Positions 5,125 to 11,608 of a stretch of DNA of 11,608 nt are shown one piece after another. Each line of letters starts with the position of its first letter. Position 1 is the first letter of the stretch. This stretch comes from Candidatus Kaiserbacteria bacterium (GTDB taxonomy: Bacteria; Patescibacteriota; Minisyncoccia; Phycocordibacterales; UBA918): the NCBI GenBank assembly GCA_003245875.1, contig QKBW01000055.1, positions 1 to 11,608 of the forward strand. Reading direction: 5' to 3'. The translations under genes were made by a program, and so were the position numbers. The notes below the pieces were generated by a model. That model saw only the letters and a list, made by a program, of their open reading frames with translations. It searched no databases and had not been told where the DNA came from.

Positions 5125-5652
5125 ATGCAGAACATGCAACTTGACCGCATATGGACGCAAGTACGACCATCACTGGACGTACTGCACCAGCTGCGCCAGC
5201 AGGCAAAGCTGGTGCGCAGCAAACGAGCCGCCACAGAAAAAAAAGAAGACCCACGCATCCGCATATGGTGCGAGCCAAGCGAGAAGGAAGCAGAGGTCAT
5301 CCTCAAAGACATTGCCGCAGTGTTGCTCCAAAGCGCAAAAGGCGGCTTCTCGCAGGCGGAAGCATTCCGCCTGCCAACTGCCGCTTTCGGACGGCACGAG
5401 GGCGCAGCCGTGCCGGCTGCGTTGGCATTCGAGGATGAGGAGAAACAAAAATGTGCAACATGCACACACCTGTACCTCATCGCCCCCTTGCTCCTTAAGG
5501 AGATCATCAGCCTGCATGACGGGAGGGCTGGCAGGCCGGATGATTTTCCCTTGACCTTCACTACGGGTGGCTATACCGGACCGACCGGGAACGACCCAAT
5601 TGGACAGGTCACCGAAATTATCGCGGTCGTTACCATTCCAAGTAACGGCTGA
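5125..5652 (+). CDS. Unknown 175-residue protein, GC-rich, isolated
   Basis: I do not recognise this protein. The N-terminal 75 residues are charged and probably helical (LHQLRQQAKLVRSKRAATEKK). A middle section rich in Ala and Gly follows, then C110-A-T-C113, a hydrophobic helix (HLYLIAPLLLKEIISL, about 115-130) and a Gly/Thr/Pro-rich C-terminus (TFTTGGYTGPTGNDP). No signal peptide or known catalytic motif is visible. This frame is preferred over overlapping open frames because it has a promoter-like element, the best Shine-Dalgarno motif in the window (AAAGGA-N6-ATG) and a terminator beginning 6 nt after the stop. The sequence is visibly GC-richer than its neighbours and contains several perfect hairpins within the coding frame. 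An ORF gained by transfer, or a structured RNA locus with a fortuitous frame, are both possible. Confidence 0.65.
   Translation: MQNMQLDRIWTQVRPSLDVLHQLRQQAKLVRSKRAATEKKEDPRIRIWCEPSEKEAEVILKDIAAVLLQSAKGGFSQAEAFRLPTAAFGRHEGAAVPAALAFEDEEKQKCATCTHLYLIAPLLLKEIISLHDGRAGRPDDFPLTFTTGGYTGPTGNDPIGQVTEIIAVVTIPSNG
5184..5215. repeat. Inverted repeat inside the unknown ORF
   Basis: GCACCAGCT (5184-5192) and AGCTGGTGC (5207-5215) are exact reverse complements separated by 14 nt. It is the first of three inverted repeats in this ORF. Confidence 0.7.
5352..5374. repeat. 10-bp perfect hairpin, 3-nt loop, within coding sequence
   Basis: GCAGGCGGAA (5352-5361), loop GCA, TTCCGCCTGC (5365-5374). It encodes part of SQAEAFRLP in the unknown ORF. 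It has no T-tract, so it is not a terminator. Confidence 0.85.
5403..5421. repeat. 8-bp perfect hairpin, 3-nt loop, within coding sequence
   Basis: CGCAGCCG (5403-5410), loop TGC, CGGCTGCG (5414-5421). It lies about 30 nt after the previous hairpin and overlaps a wider repeat CGGCACG/CGTGCCG, so alternative folds are possible. Confidence 0.75.
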
Positions 5653-5658
5653 AAACTG

Positions 5659-5693
5659 GGCCGGCGAGCGATAGCGAGCCGGCCTTTCTCTTT
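5659..5693 (+). terminator. Terminator of the unknown ORF
   Basis: GGCCGGC (5659-5665) pairs with GCCGGCC (5678-5684) over a 12-nt loop and is followed by TTTCTCTTT. It sits directly after the stop codon at 5652 and closes the ORF as a single-gene unit. Confidence 0.82.
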
Positions 5694-5712
5694 ATCTCCC
5701 TGTCACACCCTC

Positions 5713-5741
5713 TTGCCCTCCATCCAATTCTCTGCTACTAT
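5713..5741 (+). promoter_or_regulatory. Promoter of the secG operon (leaderless geometry)
   Basis: TTGCCC (5713-5718), a 17-nt spacer and TACTAT (5736-5741) form a good sigma70-type promoter. Only 8 nt separate the -10 box from the secG ATG at 5750, so the transcript should begin at or within 1-2 nt of the start codon. No Shine-Dalgarno motif is present. Confidence 0.7.
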
Positions 5742-5749
5742 CTTGCCAC

Positions 5750-5992
5750 ATGGAATTCTTACGAACCGTGGTACTTCCAGTACTGCCGTACATTCAGATA
5801 GTTCTGGCCCTCCTCCTCATTGCTGGCATTCTCATGCAGCAACGTGGTTCGAGTTTGGGTGGAGCTTTTGGTGGAGACAACTTCAGTGCAGCTTTTCATA
5901 AGCGCCGTGGTGGAGAACTTTTTCTCTTTCGCTTTACTATAGTTGTGGCAACTCTTTTTGTGCTTGCTGCCATCTTGAGTATTACGCTGTAA
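5750..5992 (+). CDS. secG: Preprotein translocase subunit SecG
   Basis: This 80-residue protein has two membrane segments (about 8-28 and 58-79) joined by the typical SecG cytoplasmic loop. That loop has MQQRGSSLGGAFGG (29-42) and RRGGELFLFRFTIV (52-65), the most conserved features of the family. SecG associates with SecY and SecE and stimulates SecA-driven export. It is the first gene of a likely operon with the solute-binding protein and RNase J. The mRNA appears to be leaderless. Length and motif order are normal, so the call is secure. Confidence 0.96.
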   Translation: MEFLRTVVLPVLPYIQIVLALLLIAGILMQQRGSSLGGAFGGDNFSAAFHKRRGGELFLFRFTIVVATLFVLAAILSITL

Positions 5993-5993
5993 G

Positions 5994-6017
5994 ACATAAT
6001 TGCGCTCGTAATTATGT
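5994..6017. repeat. AT-rich dyad after secG
   Basis: ACATAATT (5994-6001) and AATTATGT (6010-6017) are perfect reverse complements around an 8-nt loop, immediately after the secG stop. The 90-nt gap before the next gene also holds GACG-N8-CGTC. There is no T-tract, so it is more likely a processing or partial attenuation element than a terminator. Confidence 0.45.
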
Positions 6018-6082
6018 TCGTAAGTATGACCTTCCGACGTTATTAAGCGTCTTAAATCAATTCAAAAATCACATTCAACTAT

Positions 6083-7807
6083 ATGAAACGCTTCTCGCGC
6101 CCGCGCCGTGTTGTTGACCGTTGGTTCGCTTTCTTAACACGACTTTCTTCCGGTGACCGTTTCGTGCTACTACTCACTCTGCTGATACTTCTCACCGCGC
6201 TCGTTGCAGCCTTTTATCGATACAATGCACACTGGCTGACTGATACACCGAGCAACGGAGGGGTCTTGGTCGAAGGAATTGTTGGTACCCCACGTTTCGT
6301 AAATCCAATATTAGCTATCACTCGAGCTGATAGTGATCTGGTCTCTTTGCTCTACAGTGGTTTGATGCGCATTGATACCAATGGTGATTTGGTACCAGAC
6401 CTTGCTGAATCAGTAACCATCTCTGACGACGGCACCGTTTACAATGTTGTCGTTCGTCCCGATGTACGATTTAGCGACGGCACGCCACTAACAGCTAACG
6501 ACGTTGCCTATACAGTGAAGCAAATACAAGATCCAGACTTGAAATCACCGTTGCGTGGCACATGGAGCGAAGTCAAAGTTGAAGTGATAAATGATCATGA
6601 GCTTAATTTCGTACTACCCAGCAACTACGCTCCATTCATGGAAAACCTAACCTTGGGCATCTTGCCACAACACACCTGGAGCGATCTCTCTCCAGAAGCA
6701 TTTCCTTTCAGCAATCGCAATACCGACCCGATCGGCAGCGGTCCGTACACCATTAAGACCATCACTCATTCGCCAGATGGCCTCATCAATGCATACACGC
6801 TTGTATCAAATACATACGCCATCAACCAGCCACTCATCAGTACTATTCAGGTGCGTTTCTTTGATTCCGAACTAGCCATTACCAACGCGTTGCGCACCGG
6901 TGCCATCAATGCGACAGCAGCGCTCAGCCGCGACGACATAGCCACTCTTCCTCCGGACACATTTATTGTTGAAACCTACCCCTTGCCGCGTGTATTTACA
7001 GTCTTTATGAACCAAAATCAGAGCACTATCTTACGTGACCAGGCAGTTCGCCAGGCACTTGCCACAGCCATAGACCGCAACCAACTTATTGAGACTGTTT
7101 TGCCCGGCGGCGCAGAACCCACAGCACTACCTATTCCATCAGGCTTTTATGACGTACAATCAACCTCGTCACTGCCACAGGCAGATATTGATGCCACCAA
7201 GCAGATCTTGGAGAAAGGTGGCTGGAAAGATAATGGTACCGGTGGTTGGAAAAAAACCATAGATGGAAATGAGGTAACACTGTCTCTGAAACTGGTCACA
7301 ACTAATGCACCGTACTTTGAGAAGACTGCCAATTACCTAAAAGAGGTATGGCAAAAAGCCGGTATTGAGGTTGAAGTAGCATTATTCGATCAATCTGATC
7401 TGGTACAAACCATCATCAGGCCACGCGACTATGAACTGCTACTTTTTGGTACAGATACCGGGCGAAGTCTCGATCTTTATCCATTTTGGCATTCATCACA
7501 ACGAGAGGATCCTGGACTGAACATTTCTTTCTTTGCCAGTATCAACGCTGATGCCGACCTCACAACATTTCGCACCACCACAGACGAAGAGAAGCGTACG
7601 GCAGCACTCACGGATCTTTTGACTACCATGGATGAAGAGACGCCAGCTATTTTCCTTTACAACCCACTCGCACTTTACGTTCACACCAAGGACATTGCGA
7701 CGGTCTCGACGAAACGCATTGGAAAGATCAGTGATCGTTTTTCCAGCATTACCGATTGGTATATAGAAAGTGAAGCGCTTTGGCCAATATTTATTCATAC
7801 ACGTTAA
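6083..7807 (+). CDS. Family-5 (peptide-type) ABC solute-binding protein, membrane-anchored
   Basis: The protein has 574 residues. A basic N-terminus (RPRR) and one hydrophobic segment (about 27-45) act as an uncleaved signal-anchor; no lipobox cysteine is visible. The rest is an extracytoplasmic SBP_bac_5 domain from about residue 60. Typical signatures include SGLMRIDTNGDLVPDLAESV, RPDVRFSDGTPLTANDVAYT, DPIGSGPYTI and AIDRNQLIETVLPGG. The family captures oligopeptides, or nickel and other solutes, for ABC importers. No permease or ATPase gene is nearby, so partners must be encoded elsewhere or it works alone. It lies 90 nt after secG and 25 nt before RNase J. The ATG at 6083 has no Shine-Dalgarno motif. 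Family assignment is strong; the ligand is unknown. Confidence 0.92.
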   Translation: MKRFSRPRRVVDRWFAFLTRLSSGDRFVLLLTLLILLTALVAAFYRYNAHWLTDTPSNGGVLVEGIVGTPRFVNPILAITRADSDLVSLLYSGLMRIDTNGDLVPDLAESVTISDDGTVYNVVVRPDVRFSDGTPLTANDVAYTVKQIQDPDLKSPLRGTWSEVKVEVINDHELNFVLPSNYAPFMENLTLGILPQHTWSDLSPEAFPFSNRNTDPIGSGPYTIKTITHSPDGLINAYTLVSNTYAINQPLISTIQVRFFDSELAITNALRTGAINATAALSRDDIATLPPDTFIVETYPLPRVFTVFMNQNQSTILRDQAVRQALATAIDRNQLIETVLPGGAEPTALPIPSGFYDVQSTSSLPQADIDATKQILEKGGWKDNGTGGWKKTIDGNEVTLSLKLVTTNAPYFEKTANYLKEVWQKAGIEVEVALFDQSDLVQTIIRPRDYELLLFGTDTGRSLDLYPFWHSSQREDPGLNISFFASINADADLTTFRTTTDEEKRTAALTDLLTTMDEETPAIFLYNPLALYVHTKDIATVSTKRIGKISDRFSSITDWYIESEALWPIFIHTR

Positions 7808-7832
7808 AACAGATAACAGTTAAATTAAAATC

Positions 7833-9749
7833 ATGAATACAGAACGAACAAACACAAACAGAACGAGCAATGCGACAAATGCTCATCCTCGACGGCGGCA
7901 CGCACACGTTGCCCGCCACACCACAACCGCAAAGCCAACAAAAAACCGCACAGCGGCTCCAGCTAAGCGCGGACGTCGCAACAACAACCGCCGACGCAGT
8001 ATGGTTAGCCCGGCATTGCATCACCGCATGAGCGTGACTGACAAGCATGCACCGATCCTACCAGAGGTAACAGATGAAGATACTGTTCGGGTGATAACAG
8101 TTTCCGGCGTGGAAGAAATCGGTCGTAATATGATCGTTTTTGAAAGCAAAGATGACATTATTGTTTTTGATGCTGGATTCCAATTTGTCTCAGAAGGTTC
8201 AAACGCTCCCGGTATCAACTACATATTGCCAAACACACAGTACCTTGAGGAGCGTAAGCACAAGATCCGTGCATTAGTCATCACTCACGGACACCTCGAC
8301 CACATTGGTGGTATTCCATTCATCATGGAACGTATTGGTAATCCACCAGTGTATACCCAGTTCCTTACCTCCCTCATGATCCTCAAACGACAAGAGGAAT
8401 TCCCACATATGGATCCGATCGATATGCATGTGGTGAAGGAAGGTGACAGCTTCACTGTTGGGACAACCGAGATCAAAACCTTCCCTGTCACCCACTCTAT
8501 TCCTGATGCAATGGGTATTGCAGTGCGTACCAAGCATGGCAACGTTGTCATTACTGGTGATATTCGTTTGAGCCACGTTGATGGTGATGTAGTTGCAGCA
8601 GAAAAGGAAAGCTGGCAATCAGTCGGAAAAGAAAATAATCTGGTTATGCTTTGTGACTCAACCAACGCTGATCGCGAAGGATTTTCTGCACCGGAATCAA
8701 TTGTATTTGAAACCCTCGAGCGTATCATCAAAAATACCAATAGCCGAATCATTATTGGTACTTTCGCCTCTCAGTTTGATCGTCTGACCCACATCATTAA
8801 AACATGTGAGAAATACGGTAAGTACGTTGTGCCTGAAGGACGAAGTATCAAAACAAACATTGATATTGCCATCAACGCTAAGCTACTCGAAGTAAAGCCA
8901 GGTACGATTATTAGCACAAATGAGATGTCTGATTATCCATCAGACAGGATCGTTGTTTTGGCAACTGGTGCACAGGGTGAGGAATTCGCCTCACTGATGC
9001 GTATCGCAACTGGTAAACACAAGCAAATCGTACTGAACGAGCGTGACACATTGGTGCTTTCCTCATCAGTTATTCCGGGCAATGAAATAGCGGTACAGAA
9101 ACTCAAGGATAATATTTATCGTCAAAATGTTCGCGTGATCAACTACCGTGGTGAACACGTGCACTCATCAGGACACGGTAATGCGGGTGAACTCGGCTGG
9201 GTACGTGAGCAAGTGCGACCAAAATTCCTGGTACCGGTACACGGGCACCACTACCACCTCAAAAGTCATGCCTACTCCGCTATAGACAATGGTTTTCCTA
9301 AAGAGAACATCGTTGTACCGGATAACGGCTCACTGATTGATATCAAGAATGGCACCGAGATCATTAAGCATAAGGAAAAGGCACCAACTGAGCTGATCAT
9401 GGTGGATGGCCTTACTGTCGGTGCGCGGCAAGAAGTCGTTTTGCGTGACCGCCAGAGTTTGGCCAACGACGGTATGTTTGTGATCATTGCCACCGTAAAC
9501 ACCAAGACCGGTAAATTGCGTAAATCACCGGACATCATTTCTAGAGGATTCATTTACTTGCGTGAAAATCAACAGCTGCTTTCTGAGGCACGTGTATTGA
9601 TCAAGAAGACAGTTGAGAAGCATACCAACAACATGCACCCGATAGACCTCGACTACGTAAAGGATCAAGTAGCAGATACCGTGACCAGTTTCCTGTTACA
9701 GAAGACCCACAAAAATCCTATGGTCATTCCAGTATTGATTGGGATATAA
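7833..9749 (+). CDS. rnj: Ribonuclease J (metallo-beta-lactamase/beta-CASP)
   Basis: The protein has 638 residues. The catalytic HGHLDH (152-157), H221 in THSIPDA and D243 in VITGD give the two-metal site. The beta-CASP part has CDSTNADREGFSAPES, GTFASQFDRL, TGAQGEE and GEHVHSSGHGN, followed by LVPVHGHHYHLKSHA. RNase J is a 5'-3' exo- and endoribonuclease for mRNA decay and rRNA maturation. It is longer than the usual roughly 555 residues because of an N-terminal extension of about 75 residues rich in Arg, Asn, Thr and His, probably disordered and RNA-binding. Downstream ATGs at 8001 and 8028 are alternative starts that would remove most of it. There is no Shine-Dalgarno motif at 7833. It is the last gene of the secG operon and a clear terminator follows. 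Confidence 0.97.
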   Translation: MNTERTNTNRTSNATNAHPRRRHAHVARHTTTAKPTKNRTAAPAKRGRRNNNRRRSMVSPALHHRMSVTDKHAPILPEVTDEDTVRVITVSGVEEIGRNMIVFESKDDIIVFDAGFQFVSEGSNAPGINYILPNTQYLEERKHKIRALVITHGHLDHIGGIPFIMERIGNPPVYTQFLTSLMILKRQEEFPHMDPIDMHVVKEGDSFTVGTTEIKTFPVTHSIPDAMGIAVRTKHGNVVITGDIRLSHVDGDVVAAEKESWQSVGKENNLVMLCDSTNADREGFSAPESIVFETLERIIKNTNSRIIIGTFASQFDRLTHIIKTCEKYGKYVVPEGRSIKTNIDIAINAKLLEVKPGTIISTNEMSDYPSDRIVVLATGAQGEEFASLMRIATGKHKQIVLNERDTLVLSSSVIPGNEIAVQKLKDNIYRQNVRVINYRGEHVHSSGHGNAGELGWVREQVRPKFLVPVHGHHYHLKSHAYSAIDNGFPKENIVVPDNGSLIDIKNGTEIIKHKEKAPTELIMVDGLTVGARQEVVLRDRQSLANDGMFVIIATVNTKTGKLRKSPDIISRGFIYLRENQQLLSEARVLIKKTVEKHTNNMHPIDLDYVKDQVADTVTSFLLQKTHKNPMVIPVLIGI

Positions 9750-9770
9750 ATGTGAGTGTGAAGTAACTTT

Positions 9771-9811
9771 AAAAAACAAGCCCGCAGCCTTTGGCTGCGG
9801 GCTCTTGTTTT
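9771..9811 (+). terminator. Terminator after RNase J
   Basis: An 11-bp GC-rich stem, AGCCCGCAGCC (9779-9789) with GGCTGCGGGCT (9793-9803), has the 3-nt loop TTT. An A-run precedes it and CTTGTTTT follows. It lies about 20 nt after the RNase J stop. The A-run makes partial bidirectional activity possible. Confidence 0.9.
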
Positions 9812-9845
9812 CCCCTAGCATTGTAGTTCCTCAATACCTCCCGCC

Positions 9846-9854
9846 TGGTACAAT
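9846..9854 (+). promoter_or_regulatory. Extended -10 promoter of the MFS gene (leaderless geometry)
   Basis: TGG-TACAAT forms an extended -10 (TGn plus TACAAT at 9849-9854). No good -35 is present at 16-18 nt. Only AAGCGA separates the -10 from ATG 9861, so transcription should start at about the start codon. Confidence 0.6.
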
Positions 9855-9860
9855 AAGCGA

Positions 9861-11060
9861 ATGGTTCATTATCGTCTCCAACCGCTTATTCGTTACGGCC
9901 GACCACCTGATTTCTGGCTGGTATATACACTGGCAACGGTCGCTAGCTTTATTGCCCTATTTGTTAGCTACAGCAATTCATCATATCTCGAGAGCTTTGT
10001 AACACCGGTAGTTGTGAGTATGTTGTTTTTAGTCGGCTCTCTATCTTCAGTCGTAGCACTGTTACTCATGCCACTATGGTTGCAACGCTGGGGCAATTAC
10101 TGGGTAGCAATTGGACTCAGCATTGTGCAAGTAGCTGCACTCACTGTTATGGGTTTTGGGCACACCGCACTTACCATTGTGCCCGCCTTCCTCTGTTTTC
10201 TGACCGTAAGTCCAATGCTCTATTTTTCGATAGATATCTTTTCAGAAACACTCATTGGTAACAACGAGAATTCAACCGGGAAAAAACGTGGTTTGACACT
10301 AGCCCTAATGAGTGCCGCCTCAGTATGTGGCCCACTCATGCTCGCTTTCATAGTGGGCCAAGATGATACTCTCCTGTATCGAGCTTATTTAGCAGCCGCA
10401 ACAGTGGGCGTGTTCCTAACCGCCATTATTTTATTTTCATTCTATAGTTTCACTGACCAAGCGTATCACCCGATCAAACCATTACGAGCAATACGCACCG
10501 CCTGGCAAAATTCTGCAATTAAGCGCGTAGCGATCGTACACTTAGTTCTGCAACTATTTTTTGCTTGGACCGTTATTTACATCCCGCTTTACTTGATCAC
10601 TGACATTGGCTATACCTGGGATAAAGTCGGTTCAATCATTGCATTCGGCTTATTTGCATATGTGATCTTTGAATTTCCGGTTGGTTATCTAGCTGATGCA
10701 TGCTGGGGTGAAAAGGAAATGATGACGCTTGGTGTCGCGATCTTGGTTGTGACTGTTATGGGAATATCTTTTATGGCCGAAGCAAGTATTTTGGGTTGGA
10801 TGGTGCTTATGTTCGTTAATCGTATCGGTGCCAGCCTGGTAGAAGTAACAACAGAAAGTTATTTCTTCAAACAAACAAATGGACGCGATGCACAAACGAT
10901 CAGTCTGTTCCGCCTACTACGACCACTCGGCACGCTCCTTGGTACGTTACTGGGGACAATCGCGTTGCTCTTTATGCCATTGTCTCAAGCCTTTATTTTA
11001 CTTGGTGTTGTTTTAGCATTGGCACTATTCCCTATCGCCAGCCTTGTTGACACTAAGTAA
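9861..11060 (+). CDS. Major facilitator superfamily (MFS) transporter
   Basis: This 399-residue hydrophobic protein has about 11-12 membrane segments in two halves, split by a polar loop around 197-220 (TDQAYHPIKPLRAIRTAWQN). An MFS motif-A-like sequence, GYLADACWGEKEMM (275-288), sits in the C-terminal half. The equivalent loop in the N-terminal half (LWLQRWGNYW, 72-81) is degenerate. Charged residues in RIGASLVEVTTESYFFKQTN (321-340) may line the pathway. It is probably a proton-coupled carrier or exporter in the inner membrane; the substrate cannot be deduced. It is a single-gene unit between the RNase J terminator and a converging DNA-repair gene, and its stop codon directly abuts that gene's stop. 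Confidence 0.88.
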   Translation: MVHYRLQPLIRYGRPPDFWLVYTLATVASFIALFVSYSNSSYLESFVTPVVVSMLFLVGSLSSVVALLLMPLWLQRWGNYWVAIGLSIVQVAALTVMGFGHTALTIVPAFLCFLTVSPMLYFSIDIFSETLIGNNENSTGKKRGLTLALMSAASVCGPLMLAFIVGQDDTLLYRAYLAAATVGVFLTAIILFSFYSFTDQAYHPIKPLRAIRTAWQNSAIKRVAIVHLVLQLFFAWTVIYIPLYLITDIGYTWDKVGSIIAFGLFAYVIFEFPVGYLADACWGEKEMMTLGVAILVVTVMGISFMAEASILGWMVLMFVNRIGASLVEVTTESYFFKQTNGRDAQTISLFRLLRPLGTLLGTLLGTIALLFMPLSQAFILLGVVLALALFPIASLVDTK

Positions 11061-11608
11061 TCAGTGTTCGGGTAACCCAAACAGACTCCCCTGACGCACA
11101 ACCAGCCCTTCCTGTAACAAAGACTTGAGCTGAACAGTAAAACGTTTACGGGTACACAGAGGAACTTTTGTATGGATCTCCTGTGAGCTCTGCGGGTGCT
11201 GGCCTTCGGCCAGCACCCGCACAATCGCCCCACGTAGCTCCCTGTCACTTCCTACGAAACTTGATTGCTTGACGTACGCTTTTGCACGCTTATTTTGATT
11301 ACCTACCGCCGTTTTAAGGTAGCTGCCATAGTCCATCAAGGCCCAATACCATTCTCGTGCGCGTTGCTCTGGCACATGGTTTGCTACTAAATGTAAAATG
11401 TCTTTATCAGACACAGCAGTCGCATTCTTAAAAAAGTGATGGAGGTACACTGTACGCACATTGGTCTCAATAAGCACTACAGGCTGATTGTGAGCAAATG
11501 CACACACGGCACCGGCAGTATAAGGACCAATACCAGGAAGTTGCTCGAGCTCATTACGAACCGTTGGAAACACCCCTTTTGTATGCGCCAATACCTCCTT
11601 GGCACACT
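11061..11608 (-). CDS. MutY/EndoIII-like HhH-GPD glycosylase, C-terminal part (cut by window edge)
   Basis: The frame stays open to the window edge, so the TTG near 11591 is internal and 181 C-terminal codons are visible. The helix-hairpin-helix is LPGIGPYTAGAVCAFA, preceded by FPTVRNELEQ. The segment VVLIETNVRTVYLHHFF aligns with the MutY/EndoIII active-site strand ILDGNVKRV. The catalytic Asp would be Glu here. The CX6CX2CX5C iron-sulfur cluster that normally follows MDxG is absent (MDYGSYLKTAVGNQNKRAKAY). After about residue 115 a winged-helix-like tail replaces it (GSDRELRGAIVRVLAEG...EGLVVRQGSLFGL). I believe this matches a CPR-type variant of adenine/thymine-glycol glycosylases. The N-terminal catalytic residue of MutY (Glu37) lies outside the window. 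Substrate is uncertain. Confidence 0.88.
   Translation of the reverse strand, partial: CAKEVLAHTKGVFPTVRNELEQLPGIGPYTAGAVCAFAHNQPVVLIETNVRTVYLHHFFKNATAVSDKDILHLVANHVPEQRAREWYWALMDYGSYLKTAVGNQNKRAKAYVKQSSFVGSDRELRGAIVRVLAEGQHPQSSQEIHTKVPLCTRKRFTVQLKSLLQEGLVVRQGSLFGLPEH
11192..11220. repeat. 13-bp perfect hairpin, 3-nt loop, within the glycosylase gene
   Basis: GCGGGTGCTGGCC (11192-11204), loop TTC, then its exact reverse complement (11208-11220). It encodes RVLAEGQHPQ in the winged-helix tail. It could end read-through from the converging MFS gene, but no T-tract follows on either strand. Confidence 0.9.

Noticed and set aside
5070..5561. 163-codon open frame on the minus strand opposite the unknown ORF
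   Set aside because: It runs through the divergent promoter region, has no ribosome-binding site, and is rich in Ser, Arg and Cys as expected from the antisense of GC-rich DNA. The plus frame has promoter, SD and terminator.
11589..11591. TTG as the true start of the glycosylase gene
   Set aside because: The frame continues upstream to the window edge (CAKEV before it) and the HhH-GPD domain needs about 80 more N-terminal residues, so the gene is cut by the window and not short.
1..11608. CRISPR array, insertion sequence or phage genes
   Set aside because: No regularly spaced direct repeats, transposase, integrase or phage structural motifs are visible in the window.

Overview
This window looks like chromosome of a Patescibacteria/CPR bacterium, most likely a Parcubacteria-type lineage. 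That is an inference from three things. The protein set is characteristic: SecG next to a membrane-anchored family-5 solute-binding protein and RNase J, and an iron-sulfur-less HhH-GPD glycosylase. Most start codons lack a Shine-Dalgarno motif. The intergenic gaps are mostly very short. TGA is used as a stop, so there is no sign of the TGA=Gly code of Gracilibacteria. No rRNA is present to settle the placement.

Layout. Positions 1-690 are strikingly AT-rich and hold two small minus-strand genes: the start of an unknown protein, and a double zinc-ribbon membrane protein. Positions 696-974 are a compact tRNA locus. It has an intact tRNA-Ser(GGA) with an acceptor stem that could extend 14 bp further, flanked by what look like the 3' half and the 5' part of a second, interrupted tRNA-Ser. 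Positions 1003-2899 carry lemA, a MazG-like NTP pyrophosphohydrolase and htpX on the minus strand, behind an extended -10 promoter. Positions 2920-5050 carry groES-groEL on the minus strand with a textbook TTGACA-N16-TATAAT promoter and a strong hairpin terminator. At 5069-5693 a self-contained plus-strand unit (promoter, strong SD, unknown 175-residue ORF, terminator) differs in composition from its neighbours. Positions 5713-9811 carry secG, a peptide-type solute-binding protein and RNase J on the plus strand, ending in a terminator. Positions 9846-11060 carry an MFS transporter, apparently with a leaderless mRNA. A truncated MutY/EndoIII-like gene converges on it, and the two stop codons abut.

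Taken together this is mostly housekeeping: protein folding (GroES/EL), membrane and envelope quality control (HtpX, LemA), secretion (SecG), RNA decay (RNase J), nucleotide-pool and DNA hygiene (MazG-like, MutY-like) and uptake (solute-binding protein, MFS). The points most worth a second look are the nested tRNA-Ser arrangement, the isolated GC-rich ORF studded with perfect hairpins, the recurring 3-nt-loop hairpins inside coding sequence, and the leaderless promoters.
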